This document shows positions 35,434 to 44,240 of a stretch of DNA of 64,000 bases, one piece after another (position 1 is the stretch's first letter; every line of letters begins with the position of its first letter). Under the pieces are notes generated by a model that was not told the origin of the DNA, did no database searches, and was given only the letters and a program-made list of their open reading frames with translations. The DNA is from Corallococcus soli. GTDB taxonomy: Bacteria; Myxococcota; Myxococcia; Myxococcales; Myxococcaceae. Where the stretch lies: assembly GCF_014930455.1 (NCBI RefSeq), contig NZ_JAAIYO010000004.1, positions 434,001 to 498,000 on the forward strand. Direction: 5' to 3'. Both the position numbers and the translations under genes were made by a program.

Positions 35434-37294
35434 CGGCCGCACGGCGCTGCTCGCCGTGCTCGCCCTCCTGGCCACTGCGCCGGCGTGGGCGGCGGACATC
35501 GAGTTCTACCAGACGGTGGACCGCGCCGAGGTGGGCACCGCCGACACCTTCAAGCTCACCGTGGTGGTGGTGGACGCGCCGTCCAACGCCCGGGTGCGCC
35601 TGCCCGAATCCGAGGACTTCGAGGTCCTGTCCTCGTCGCGCGGCAGCCAGCGCTCCATCTCGCTGTCGGGAGGCGGCCCCGCCGTCATCCAGGACATCAC
35701 GCGGCACGAATTGCTGATGCGCGCCACGCGCCCGGGGAGGCTGACGATTCCGCCCTCGACGCTCACCGTGGGTGGCCGCACGCTGCGCACGGAGGCCGTG
35801 CGGATGACGGTGAGCGAGGGCCGTACGGGCAATGCGCCCCAGGCCCAGCAGGGCGGCCGGCCCGGGCTGCCGGATCCGTTCCGCAACTTCCGCAACATGC
35901 CGGATCCGTTCGCCAACGAGCCGCAAGAGGACGACACGCCGGTGATTCCGCGCGGCGACTCGGACCTGTTCCTGCGCGCCAGCCTGGACCGGACCGACCT
36001 CTACGTGGGCGAGCAGGCGACGCTGTCGCTCTACATCTATTCGCGCGTGGACCTGTCCAGCGTGGACGCCGTCACCATGCCCAAGCTGGAGGGCTTCTGG
36101 ACGGAGGAGGTGGAGAGCCCCACGCAGTTGACGGGCGAGCAGAAGGTGGTGGACGGCATCCCGTACCGCGCCTACCTCCTGCGCCGCCGCGCGCTGTTCC
36201 CGGTGAAGTCCGGCACGCTGTCCATCAGCGCGGCGGAGGCGGACATCACCACGGGCTTCCTCTTCGCGGGCCACCGGGTGCACCGCATCTCCAACGCGCT
36301 GAAGGTGAAGGTGCGGCCGCTGCCGACGTCCGGCGCGCCCCCGGACATGTCCAACGCGAACGTGGGCTCGTGGCGGATGTCGCTGGACGTGTCGCAGACG
36401 CGCGTGGAGCTGGGACAGCCCATCACGGTGAAGGTCATCCTGGAGGGCGTGGGCAACGTGAAGAACGTCACCCCGCCGAAGCTCACCGGGCCGGCCGCGC
36501 TGAAGATCTACGAGCCCTCCACGACGGACCGGCTCACCCCCAACCGCAACCGCATCCAGGGCCGCCGCGTGGTGGAGTACCTGGTGATGCCGCAGCGCAC
36601 GGGTACCTTCACGCTGCCCGCGCTGCAGTTCCCCTTCTTCGACCCGGCGCGCCGCCAGTACGAGGTGGCGCGCACCGACCCGGTGACGGTCACCGTGGAG
36701 GCGGGCGCGGGCGGGGTGTCCTCGCTGCCGTCCACGATGACGCCCTCGCAGGTGGCGGACGCGGCCAACGAGCAGAAGAACGTGCTCACCGCGGGCGGCC
36801 TGCGCCCGGTGCGCTACCAGGCGCGCTTCGTGGGCCCGTCGCGGCCCGTGTGGCTGCGGCCCTACTTCGTGGTGGGCGTGCTCGCGCCGCTGGGCCTGCT
36901 GGCGGGCGTGGCGTTCATCGGCGCCCTGCGCGGCCAGCTGGCCTCCCGCTCCCAGGCGGGGCAGGGCCGTCAGCAGGCGAAGGCCGCCCGCAAGCGGCTG
37001 GCGGAAGCGGAGAAGCTCAAGTCGGGCGCGGACGCGGGGGCCTTCTACGTGGAGGTGGAGAAGGCGATGGTGGGCTTCCTGGAGGCGCAGCTCGGCTCGC
37101 CGGTGGGCGGGCTGACGCGCGAGGCGCTTGGCGCGAAGCTGGCGGCGGCGGGAGTCCCCGAGGAGGCGCGCACCCGGGTGCTCTTCGTGCTGGAGGCGTG
37201 TGACCTGGGCCGCTACGGCGGCGGGGTGGACCCGGGGGAGCGACGCAAGGTGCTGGCGACCGCGGCGGCGGTGATGGAAGGCTGGGCGGGATGA
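35417..37294 (+). CDS. batD: BatD-type protein
   Basis: About 625 residues. It has a signal peptide (to about AWAA), then repeated BatD beta domains starting DIEFYQTVDRAEVGTADTFKLTV, with a Pro/Asn-rich linker near 140-175. A membrane helix lies near 475-497, and a cytoplasmic helical tail finishes the protein. The long extracytoplasmic part and single late helix match BatD. It overlaps the neighbours on both sides. Confidence 0.9.
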   Translation: MRRTGSGRTALLAVLALLATAPAWAADIEFYQTVDRAEVGTADTFKLTVVVVDAPSNARVRLPESEDFEVLSSSRGSQRSISLSGGGPAVIQDITRHELLMRATRPGRLTIPPSTLTVGGRTLRTEAVRMTVSEGRTGNAPQAQQGGRPGLPDPFRNFRNMPDPFANEPQEDDTPVIPRGDSDLFLRASLDRTDLYVGEQATLSLYIYSRVDLSSVDAVTMPKLEGFWTEEVESPTQLTGEQKVVDGIPYRAYLLRRRALFPVKSGTLSISAAEADITTGFLFAGHRVHRISNALKVKVRPLPTSGAPPDMSNANVGSWRMSLDVSQTRVELGQPITVKVILEGVGNVKNVTPPKLTGPAALKIYEPSTTDRLTPNRNRIQGRRVVEYLVMPQRTGTFTLPALQFPFFDPARRQYEVARTDPVTVTVEAGAGGVSSLPSTMTPSQVADAANEQKNVLTAGGLRPVRYQARFVGPSRPVWLRPYFVVGVLAPLGLLAGVAFIGALRGQLASRSQAGQGRQQAKAARKRLAEAEKLKSGADAGAFYVEVEKAMVGFLEAQLGSPVGGLTREALGAKLAAAGVPEEARTRVLFVLEACDLGRYGGGVDPGERRKVLATAAAVMEGWAG

Positions 37295-38016
37295 GCGACG
37301 CGGCGACCCAGGGCTACTACACCGCCGAGGAAGCGGAGGCCGTCTTCCAGCAGGCCAACGACGCCTACGTGCGCGAGGACTATCCGTCCGCGCAGGCCAG
37401 CTACGAGAAGCTCCTCTCCCACGGCTTCGGTGGGCCGGACGTGCTCTACAACCTGGGCACCACGCACCTGGCCCGGGGCGACCTGGGCCGCGCCGTGCTG
37501 GCGCTGGAGCAGGCCCGCAAGCAGGGCGGTCGCTCGGAGGACCTGGAGGCGAACCTGGCCCTGGCGCGCGCGCGGCAGGTGGACAAGGTGGTGGGCGCCA
37601 CCGCGGACGAGGCCTTCCTGCCCCGGCTGGCGGCGGCGACGGACGGCGCGGCGGCGGCCTGGGTGTTCCTGGCGGCGTGGCTCGTGGGCTTCGCGCTGCT
37701 GCTCCTGCGGCGCGTGTTCCCCTCGGCGAGGCGCACGGCGGTGGCCGTGGTGGCGGCGCTGTGCCTCACCGCGGCGGTGCCGGCCGGGTTCCTGCTGGCG
37801 GCCCACATCTGGGTGCACCAGAACGTCCACGAGGCGGTGGTGCTGGCCCCCACGCTGGTGGCGCGCGAGCTGCCCCGGGCCGAAGCGCGCTCGCTCTTCG
37901 AGGTGCACGCCGGCCTGAAGGTCCAGCTCCTGGAGGAGACGGGGAAGTACGTCCGCATCCGCCTGCCCAACGGCCTGGAGGGCTGGGCCGAGCGCGACGG
38001 CGTCGCCGAAATCTAG
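37291..38016 (+). CDS. batE: BatE-type TPR and SH3 membrane protein
   Basis: About 241 residues. TPR motifs occupy the first 100 (FQQANDAYVREDYPSAQASYEKLLSHG). Two membrane helices lie near 112-135 and 148-170. A short SH3-like C-terminal domain (VHAGLKVQLLEETGKYVRIRLPNGLEGWAE) would be extracytoplasmic. TPR plus two helices plus SH3 is the BatE layout. It is the last gene of the operon. Confidence 0.85.
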   Translation: MSDAATQGYYTAEEAEAVFQQANDAYVREDYPSAQASYEKLLSHGFGGPDVLYNLGTTHLARGDLGRAVLALEQARKQGGRSEDLEANLALARARQVDKVVGATADEAFLPRLAAATDGAAAAWVFLAAWLVGFALLLLRRVFPSARRTAVAVVAALCLTAAVPAGFLLAAHIWVHQNVHEAVVLAPTLVARELPRAEARSLFEVHAGLKVQLLEETGKYVRIRLPNGLEGWAERDGVAEI

Positions 38017-38154
38017 CCGGGGCCGGCCAGACCCTGGCCTCTATTGCCGGGGGCGCGGACCGGCCGTGGACCGCTTTCGTACACACGGCGAACGCTGGAC
38101 ATGGCTCTGCTGGACGTCGCCGGGGCAATGGCCTACGAGGGGCCCCGAGGAACC

Positions 38155-38553
38155 ATGGCTGGCCACGCCCAGGCACCCTTCCACATCCTGCTCGTCGAGG
38201 ACGAGCCCGTCATCCGCGAGTTGGTGCGCTCCATGCTGAGCGACGGCGCGGTGGACGTGGTGTGCGCGGCGCATGGGCTGGAGGGCCTGAAGCTGGCCCG
38301 CACGCAGCCCTTCCACCTCATCCTGATGGACGTGGTGCTGCCGCAACTGGACGGCATCTCCGTGTGCCGCATCCTGAAGAGCGACCCGGCCACGGCGAAG
38401 GTGCCGCTCTACATGCTCACCGCGAAGGCGAAGAAGGCGGACGTGGAGAGCGCGACGCAGGCGGGCGCGGACGGCTACATCCACAAGCCGTTCCGGGGCG
38501 CGGAGCTGATGGACCTGGTGGAGCGGCTGCGCGCGGCGCGGACGGACGCCTAG
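38155..38553 (+). CDS. Single-domain response regulator
   Basis: About 132 residues. ATG 38155 is chosen because GAGG lies four bases upstream and the receiver fold starts about nine residues later. ATG 38101 is in frame. The acidic pocket is in LLVEDEP, the phospho-Asp in LILMDVVLP, and the conserved Lys in IHKPFRG. No output domain is present. Its stop overlaps the stop of the PilZ gene on the other strand, within CTAG. Confidence 0.9.
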   Translation: MAGHAQAPFHILLVEDEPVIRELVRSMLSDGAVDVVCAAHGLEGLKLARTQPFHLILMDVVLPQLDGISVCRILKSDPATAKVPLYMLTAKAKKADVESATQAGADGYIHKPFRGAELMDLVERLRAARTDA

Positions 38554-38876
38554 GGCAGGTGCGGGTGGAGGAAGCGGGCCAGGGCGATGAGGTCGTCCCA
38601 GTCCAGCTCGCCGAACTCCAGCGCCACGCCGTCCACTTCGCGGCGGCGGATGGTGCACATGGTGACGAGCTCCCGGTCGCCCGGCAGGGGCAGGGCGATG
38701 GTGAGCGCGCGCTGCGAGTCGGCAGGGTGGGCCTGAAGGAACAGCCCGTTCATGGAGATGTCGCGCGCCTGCGCCTGCACGGTGCGGCCCGACAGGAGCA
38801 CCTTGACCTGGAGCCGGGCTTCGACGCGCGGGTGGAAGCGCTCGGTCGTTCGGGGTCCACCAGTGGGGGTCATCAT
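38550..38876 (-). CDS. PilZ-domain protein
   Basis: About 108 residues, essentially one PilZ fold: RFHPRVEARLQVKVL gives the RxxxR-like switch and ARDISMNGLFLQAH gives the (D/N)xSxxG motif, so c-di-GMP binding is possible. The first conserved Arg cluster is intact. Upstream in-frame starts exist, but sequence before residue 1 as given looks unconserved. It converges with the response regulator and diverges from the type III locus. Confidence 0.85.
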   Translation of the reverse strand: MMTPTGGPRTTERFHPRVEARLQVKVLLSGRTVQAQARDISMNGLFLQAHPADSQRALTIALPLPGDRELVTMCTIRRREVDGVALEFGELDWDDLIALARFLHPHLP

Positions 38877-39103
38877 CGGAGTGCTCGCCTTCGTGTGCGA
38901 CAGGACGCGACAACTGTGATGCAGGTTGGAGCGGAGGCAAGTTTTCGGGCGGCCCTCCGCCGTCCCACGCCGCGGACCCGGAGCCTCCACGCTGGAGCCG
39001 CCCGCGGACGGGGAGGGGGCGAAGGCCCCTGTCGTTCCAGGCGTTTGGGCACTGGCATGGCGGGTGGATGGCAGCCCCGGCGAATCACTGCCGGAGGCAC
39101 CTC

Positions 39104-39619
39104 GTGGAACCACCCGACCGCCGCATCTCCTCGTTGAGCATCGCCCAGACCGTCCCGCGCCAGACGCCCCAGACGGACTTCGGCCCCACGTTCGCGCGAG
39201 CGGCGCGCGAGGTGGTGCGCACGGGCGCAGGACTCGTGGGCGGCATGCTGCCCGCGGGCGTCATCTCCAGCGCGGCGGTGTCGTCCACGCTGCGCGGCGC
39301 GGTGTCCGCGGCGGTGCCGTCACCGCTGGCGCTGACCGCGTCCGCGGCGGGGGGCACGGCGGTGGGGAGCATGCCCGCGACGTCGGCGCGCGCGACCAGC
39401 GCGGTGGGGACGACGGCCGGGACGGCGACGGGTCAGGGCGATGCCTGGGACATGCTGGAGGCGCAGAAGCTGATGAGCGCGGAGGGCCAGAAGTTCAACA
39501 TGGCCTACCTCTCGCTCCAGAACGAGATGCAGAAGGAGAGCCGCGAGCACAACGCCATCTCCAACATCATGAAGGTCCGCCACGACTCGGCGAAGGCCGC
39601 CATCAACAACATCCGCTGA
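39104..39619 (+). CDS. Candidate type III secretion needle-like protein (SctF position)
   Basis: About 171 residues. GTG 39104 has GGAGG seven bases upstream. The first 110 residues are Ala/Ser/Thr/Gly-rich and probably disordered. The last 60 form a helical hairpin-like segment ending NAISNIMKVRHDSAKAAINNIR. That tail lines up without gaps, at about half the positions, with the C-terminus of the Salmonella needle protein PrgI as I remember it. The gene lies immediately before the rod and SctJ genes, as prgI does before prgJ and prgK. It is twice the usual needle length. It could also be a chaperone-like or unrelated secreted protein. Confidence 0.5.
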   Translation: MEPPDRRISSLSIAQTVPRQTPQTDFGPTFARAAREVVRTGAGLVGGMLPAGVISSAAVSSTLRGAVSAAVPSPLALTASAAGGTAVGSMPATSARATSAVGTTAGTATGQGDAWDMLEAQKLMSAEGQKFNMAYLSLQNEMQKESREHNAISNIMKVRHDSAKAAINNIR

Positions 39620-39631
39620 GGCGCGTCCGCG

Positions 39632-40120
39632 ATGGCCATCGACAAGCTGGGAGCCGTGGGAGGCGCGGGCGCTACACCCGCGCTGGAGTCAGGCCGGGAG
39701 ACGTTCGGCAAGGTGTTGGAAGGGGTGGGCACGCCCGCGTCGCGCGGGGTGCCGGTGACGACGGAGGGCCCGCCACGCCCGGTGAAGACGCCCACCGAGG
39801 CGACCGCCGGGCTGGCGCGCGCGGAAGGCGTGGACCGGGCGAAGGCGGGCTGCGCGCAGGTGACGCCGGGAGCGCGGCTGGATTCGGTGCAGGCGGCGCG
39901 CGGTCAGCAGGCGGTGGAGGTGTTGGACAGGGTGGGGCAGGCGCAGCAGCGGCTGGACCACATCCTGAAGCTCGCCGAGTCCGGCCGCACGTTCAGCCCC
40001 ACGGAGTTGCTCGCGCTCCAGGCGCACGTCTACCGCGCCAGCCAGGAGCTCGACCTCGCCGGCAAGGTCGTCGAGAAGGCCACCGGCGGCGTCAAGCAGG
40101 TCCTCCAGACCCAGGTTTGA
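39632..40120 (+). CDS. sctI: Type III secretion inner rod protein (SctI-like)
   Basis: About 162 residues. The first 90 are variable and Gly/Ala/Thr-rich. The C-terminal 55 residues match the SctI/YscI pattern: FSPTELLALQAHVYRASQEL then LAGKVVEKATGGVKQVLQTQ, the region that lines the export channel and joins the needle. The N-terminal part is longer than usual, as in the preceding gene. SctJ follows after 16 bases. Confidence 0.72.
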   Translation: MAIDKLGAVGGAGATPALESGRETFGKVLEGVGTPASRGVPVTTEGPPRPVKTPTEATAGLARAEGVDRAKAGCAQVTPGARLDSVQAARGQQAVEVLDRVGQAQQRLDHILKLAESGRTFSPTELLALQAHVYRASQELDLAGKVVEKATGGVKQVLQTQV

Positions 40121-40135
40121 GGAGTTCCCCTTCCC

Positions 40136-40951
40136 ATGCGTTCCGCTCCCTCCCGCTGTCTCCTCTTCCTCCTGCTCCTGGGCGCTTCGGCGTGCCGGGA
40201 GCGCATCCAGCACGGCCTCGACGAACGTCAGGCCAACGAGCTGCAGACGGTGCTCGTCGAGCGGGGGCTCGACGCGCGCAAGGTGCCCGAGCCGGGCAAG
40301 AAGCCCACCTGGGCCATCGAGGTGACGGACGCGCAGTCCTCGGACGCGGTGCGCATCCTGGCGGAGCTGGGGCTGCCCCGGCTCGCGGTGGAGTCCGGGT
40401 GTGACGTGTTTGGGGGCAGTGGCCTCGTGCGCTCACCGCTGGAGGAGCAGGTCTGCCGCGTCCGGGCGATGGAGCGGGAGCTGGAGAAGACGCTCCAGAC
40501 GGTGGATGGGGTGCTGATGGCGAGGGTGCACCTGGTGGTTCCTCCTCCGCCGAGGCCAGGGCAGGCGCCCACGCCGTCCAAGGCGTCGGCCATGCTGCGC
40601 TCGGCGCCGGGGAGCGCCTCGCGCGTGCGCAAGTCGGCGGACACGCTGCGGGAGCTCATCGCGGGAGGCGTGGAGGGGTTGTCGCCGGAGTCGGTGTCGC
40701 TGCTGGTGGATGAGGTGACGACGCGCGTGGAGGCACCATCCCCTCGGGGAGGCCCGGTGCCGCTGCGGCTGCGGGTGCTGCTTGCGCTCCTGGGCGCCCT
40801 GGTCACGGGGCTGTCGGGCGCGCTCGTCTGGACGACGCTGCGGTGGAGGCACTTCCGCACCCTGGCGGAGAGGCCCCCCGCGGCCCCTCCGGCTCCACCG
40901 ACGCCCGCGCGACCGGTGGTGACCCCCGCCTCCGCCCGCAAGCTGGCTTGA
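40136..40951 (+). CDS. sctJ: Type III secretion inner-membrane ring lipoprotein SctJ
   Basis: About 271 residues. A lipoprotein signal (LLGASAC) precedes the SctJ/FliF-type ring-building domain, with DERQANELQTVLVERGLDARKV, LAELGLPR, and RVRAMERELEKTLQTVDGVLMARVHLVVP. A C-terminal membrane helix near 203-225 and a short Pro-rich cytoplasmic tail complete it. It builds the 24-fold inner-membrane ring. No SctD partner is visible in this window. Confidence 0.9.
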   Translation: MRSAPSRCLLFLLLLGASACRERIQHGLDERQANELQTVLVERGLDARKVPEPGKKPTWAIEVTDAQSSDAVRILAELGLPRLAVESGCDVFGGSGLVRSPLEEQVCRVRAMERELEKTLQTVDGVLMARVHLVVPPPPRPGQAPTPSKASAMLRSAPGSASRVRKSADTLRELIAGGVEGLSPESVSLLVDEVTTRVEAPSPRGGPVPLRLRVLLALLGALVTGLSGALVWTTLRWRHFRTLAERPPAAPPAPPTPARPVVTPASARKLA

Positions 40952-40958
40952 GCGGAAC

Positions 40959-41447
40959 ATGGGCGCCATGGAAGCGACACGCGTGGGACGGGCGCTCCTC
41001 AGGGCCCGGAAGTTCCTCCACGCTCGCGAGGAGAAGCCGCCAGCGACGAGGATGGACCTCACCCTGCCGGCGTTGTCCCTGCCCCTGGAGCGCATCGCGC
41101 TGGTCGTCTGCGTCCTGGCGCGCGAGCGCGCTCCGGTGCTGCTGGAGGGGCTGGTGGACGCGGAAGCGGGGAGGGCGCTGCGGCACCTGGAGCGATTGGC
41201 CGCCATGCCCTCTGCGCAGCGACAGGCGAAGGTGGCGGTGGAGTTCGGTGAGCGCGCGGACGCCGCGAACCGGCTGACCGCCTTGGTGGAAGCGGCGCCG
41301 GAGGCCCTGCGCCGGGAGGTGCTCCGCAGGCTTCCGCCGTATCACCGCAGCCGCTTTCCCCAGTTCGAAGGGGAAGCCCTCGCCGCCAAGCCGGCGCAGG
41401 CTCTGGTCGCGCTGGCGGAGCGGCGCATCCGCGAGGCCACTCGCTGA
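40959..41447 (+). CDS. Protein of unknown family at the FliG/SctK position of the type III locus
   Basis: About 162 residues, soluble and helical, starting 7 bases after sctJ. Residues about 45-90 (RIALVVCVLARERAPVLLEG and the following RHLERLAAMPSAQRQAKVAV) follow the rhythm of the FliG N-terminal domain with almost no gaps. A later piece, LRREVLRRLPPYHRSRFPQF, ends the protein. In flagellar operons fliG follows fliF, the sctJ counterpart, and in Yersinia-type loci sctK does. Either assignment is an inference. It probably adapts the C-ring (SctQ) to the SctJ ring. Confidence 0.6.
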   Translation: MGAMEATRVGRALLRARKFLHAREEKPPATRMDLTLPALSLPLERIALVVCVLARERAPVLLEGLVDAEAGRALRHLERLAAMPSAQRQAKVAVEFGERADAANRLTALVEAAPEALRREVLRRLPPYHRSRFPQFEGEALAAKPAQALVALAERRIREATR

Positions 41448-41604
41448 GCGCGGACCGGTTCGGGGAGGCCCATCCCGGACCGGGTACGCCGCATCCCGAT
41501 ACAGGACGTCCGCGCCTCGCCAACACCCTGATTCCACGGGCCCCGACTCCTGGCCGGGCCCGTGCACAGGGGACGTGTGTCCTTTCACCGCTTTGGAGTT
41601 CCGG

Positions 41605-42756
41605 ATGCAAACGAGCCCAGGCAGAGCCCCCAGCCCCGCGAAGAAGTCCGTCCGCCCGTTCCGCCTGGGCGCTCGCCGGCTGACGCGCGCGCACCTGCTG
41701 CTGGGCCAGAGGCCCCAGGTGGCGCGCTGGGGCGCCGAACTCCTTCGGGACGTGGGGGCGGCGCTCTCCCGGGACGTGGGGGCGGAGGTCGCGGTGGAGG
41801 GACACCTGGTGGACGCGGCGGTCCAACCCGAGCGGGAGCTGGCGCTGGGGGTGGTGTTCGCGCTGGTGGAGCTGTCGGCGGTGGGAGGGACGGCCATCGT
41901 GGAACTGGAGGTGCCGCTGGTCTTCGCGGCGCTGGCGCGGCTGGCGGGGACGGGGCTGCGACCGGGACCGGTGACGGAGCTGACCCGGCTGGAGGAGTCC
42001 ACGCTGGTGTACCTGCTGCTGTCCGCCCTGGCCGCGATGCGCGGGCACGAGGCGTGGATGCGCAGGTTGGGCCCCCGGTTGTCCGCGGTGTCGATGCGGC
42101 GAGGGGACGTGCTGACGCGGGTGGACGCGCGTCAACCCTACGTGGCGGTGTCGCTGTCCCTCGCGATGGAGGGCCTGCGGGCGGGAGGCCGGGTGCTCCT
42201 GCCCGCGCGCGCCCTGCAGACCGCGTTCCAGGAGTTGCCGGTGGAGTCCGGAGCGGACGTCGCGCCGCAGGTGCTCGCGGCGTCGGTGCCCGCGCGCTGT
42301 CTCGTGGGGCGCAGTCCGTTGCAGCTGTCGGCGGTGGACGCGCTGTCCACGGGGGACGTCGTGCTCTTCGAGGGCGTGCGCCTCCAGGACGGCCGTCTCC
42401 AGGGTCAGGGCCGGTTGATTGCCCGGGGCTTCGTGCTCGGTGGGGAGTTTCACGCGAACGGTTTTTCGACGGGAAGCGTGCGCTCGTACGCGGCCCGACA
42501 GGAGTCGGACATGGTGGCGACGAACAAGCGGAGCGAGGCGATGCCGCCGCTTCCGGTGGATGTGGAGATCGAGCTGACGCGGTTGCTGTTGCCGTTGTCG
42601 GAGCTGGCGGCCCTGAAGCCGGGCACGTTGCTGCCGCTGCACGTCAACGCGAGCAGCCCCGTGCTGTTGCGCGTGGGTGACCGCGTGGTCGCGCGTGCGG
42701 AGTTGGTGGAGATCGAGGGCGAAGTGGGCGCCCGCATCCTGGCGTTGTTGCCGTGA
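41605..42756 (+). CDS. sctQ: Type III secretion C-ring protein SctQ (FliM/FliN SPOA domain)
   Basis: About 383 residues. ATG 41605 has GGAG six bases upstream. GTG 41575 is in frame without such a site. The last 75 residues are a SPOA/FliN domain (PPLPVDVEIELTRLLLPLSELAALKPGTLLPL, then LRVGDRVVARAELVEIEGEVGARI). The middle part fits the second SPOA-like and FliM-like regions of SctQ. It should form the cytoplasmic sorting platform. The stop overlaps the FliO-like gene. Confidence 0.88.
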   Translation: MQTSPGRAPSPAKKSVRPFRLGARRLTRAHLLLGQRPQVARWGAELLRDVGAALSRDVGAEVAVEGHLVDAAVQPERELALGVVFALVELSAVGGTAIVELEVPLVFAALARLAGTGLRPGPVTELTRLEESTLVYLLLSALAAMRGHEAWMRRLGPRLSAVSMRRGDVLTRVDARQPYVAVSLSLAMEGLRAGGRVLLPARALQTAFQELPVESGADVAPQVLAASVPARCLVGRSPLQLSAVDALSTGDVVLFEGVRLQDGRLQGQGRLIARGFVLGGEFHANGFSTGSVRSYAARQESDMVATNKRSEAMPPLPVDVEIELTRLLLPLSELAALKPGTLLPLHVNASSPVLLRVGDRVVARAELVEIEGEVGARILALLP

Positions 42757-43244
42757 GCGCGCGGATGAATGCCCTGGTGAGCTCCCTTTCGCCGCGCGGT
42801 CGGTTGCTCTTCGCCGCGGCGCTGCTGGTGGGGCTGGCGACGCTCGCGCCCCTGGGTGGCTTTTCGCTGGTGGGCACGTCGCGCCTGTTGGTGGGAGCGC
42901 TGGCCGTGGCGGGGCTGGGGTGGGTGCTGGTCCGCAAGGGAGGCGAGACGGTGGGCGGGGATGCACCTGCTCCAGCGCCGCTGAGCATCGTCACGCGAAC
43001 CGGGCTCTCGCAGCGCTGCGGTCTTGCGCTCGTGGAGGCGGAGGGGCGTCGCTACCTCGTGGTCTACGGGGACACCTTCGCGGAGATCCACGAGACCCGG
43101 AGCGTGGCGGTTGCTCCCACGCTGACGCCCAGGCCGGCGGCAAGTCCCCGGTTGGACCTGGACCTGGAGACAACGGTGCTCTTCACCCGCGCGCGACGGG
43201 CGCGCCCGGCGTGCGGTGCTTCGCGCAAGCGGGGTGGGGGATGA
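42753..43244 (+). CDS. FliO-like protein of the type III locus
   Basis: About 163 residues, starting at GTG 42753 in overlap with sctQ. Two hydrophobic helices lie near 17-35 and 41-58. A small beta domain follows, SIVTRTGLSQRCGLALVEAEGRRYLVVYGD, with the pattern of FliO (conserved start, then LVEVGGRRLLLG-like). The tail is Arg-rich. FliO helps assemble FliP in flagella and normally has no counterpart in non-flagellar systems. Its place between SctQ and SctR is exactly that of fliO between fliN and fliP. Confidence 0.65.
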   Translation: MSARMNALVSSLSPRGRLLFAAALLVGLATLAPLGGFSLVGTSRLLVGALAVAGLGWVLVRKGGETVGGDAPAPAPLSIVTRTGLSQRCGLALVEAEGRRYLVVYGDTFAEIHETRSVAVAPTLTPRPAASPRLDLDLETTVLFTRARRARPACGASRKRGGG

Positions 43245-43966
43245 GGGCCCTGGGAATGGGGTGCGGGCTGTTGCTGCCCGCGCTGGCCTCCGCGGCGGAG
43301 ACATCCCTGGCGCAGGCGTCGTACGCGGGCAGTCCCCTGGCGATGATGGGGATGCTCGCGCTCCTTTCGCTGCTGCCGTTCGCGGTGCTGATGCTGACGA
43401 GCTTCTCGAAGATCGCCGTGGTGCTCTCCCTGGCCCGCTCGGCGATGGGCACCCAGCAGGCTCCTCCGACGGTGGTGTTGACGGGACTCGCGGTGGTGCT
43501 GACGGGGCACATCATGGCGCCGGTGATGGAGCGCATGTACGACGCGGGACAGGCGGCGTACGAGGAGGTGCATTCCGGGGCGCAGCTGGTTTCCGCCGCG
43601 AAGCAGGTGACGGAGCCCCTGCGAGGCTTCCTGATGAAGCACGGCGGTGCGGAGGAGCGTGCGCGCTTCGTGGACCTGGCCCGGGAGCTGCGTCCCCCGG
43701 AGGAGTCCGAGGAGGTGCAGGAGACGGACCTGTTCGTCGTCATCCCGGCGTTCGTCATCACGGAGCTGAAGGAAGCCTTCCAGATTGGCTTCATCATCTT
43801 CCTGCCCTTCCTGGTGCTGGACATGGTCATCGCCAACGTGTTGCTCGCGCTGGGAATGCAGACGCTGTCACCGAGCCAGGTGAGCCTGCCCTTCAAGATC
43901 CTCCTCTTCGTCGCCGTGGATGGTTGGGCCCTGCTCGCGCGCGGCCTCATCCTCGGCTACCGGTGA
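43241..43966 (+). CDS. sctR: Type III export gate protein SctR (FliP family)
   Basis: About 241 residues. ATG 43241 overlaps the previous stop and gives a signal-peptide-like start (ALASAAE), as in FliP but unlike most SctR. Family signatures are clear: FAVLMLTSFSKIAVVLSLARSAMGTQQAPP, FVVIPAFVITELKEAFQIGFIIFLPFLVLDMVIANVL (given here as contiguous family blocks) and FKILLFVAVDGW. It forms the core export gate with SctS and SctT. Confidence 0.95.
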   Translation: MRALGMGCGLLLPALASAAETSLAQASYAGSPLAMMGMLALLSLLPFAVLMLTSFSKIAVVLSLARSAMGTQQAPPTVVLTGLAVVLTGHIMAPVMERMYDAGQAAYEEVHSGAQLVSAAKQVTEPLRGFLMKHGGAEERARFVDLARELRPPEESEEVQETDLFVVIPAFVITELKEAFQIGFIIFLPFLVLDMVIANVLLALGMQTLSPSQVSLPFKILLFVAVDGWALLARGLILGYR

Positions 43967-43970
43967 AGCC

Positions 43971-44240
43971 ATGACCCAGGACGTCCTGCTCGCCTTGGGG
44001 CGCGAGGCCCTGCTGTTGATGGTGCTCGCCTCGCTGCCGCCCATCGGCGCGAGCATGCTGGTGGGCTTCCTGATGAGCCTCTTCCAGGCCACCACGCAAT
44101 TGCAGGAGAGCACCCTGTCGGTGGTCCCCAAGCTGTGCGCGGCCGTGCTGTCGCTGGTGCTGGCAGGCCCGTGGATCGCGGGGCAGCTCACGCTCTTCAC
44201 CCGGCAACTGCTCACGCTCATCGCGGAGGTCGCCCTGTGA
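43971..44240 (+). CDS. sctS: Type III export gate protein SctS (FliQ family)
   Basis: About 89 residues, two membrane helices. ATG 43971 is four bases after sctR. SLPPIGASMLVGFLMSLFQ and TTQLQESTLSVVPKLCA are the FliQ/SctS signature. The length is standard. The stop overlaps the GTG of sctT. Confidence 0.95.
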   Translation: MTQDVLLALGREALLLMVLASLPPIGASMLVGFLMSLFQATTQLQESTLSVVPKLCAAVLSLVLAGPWIAGQLTLFTRQLLTLIAEVAL

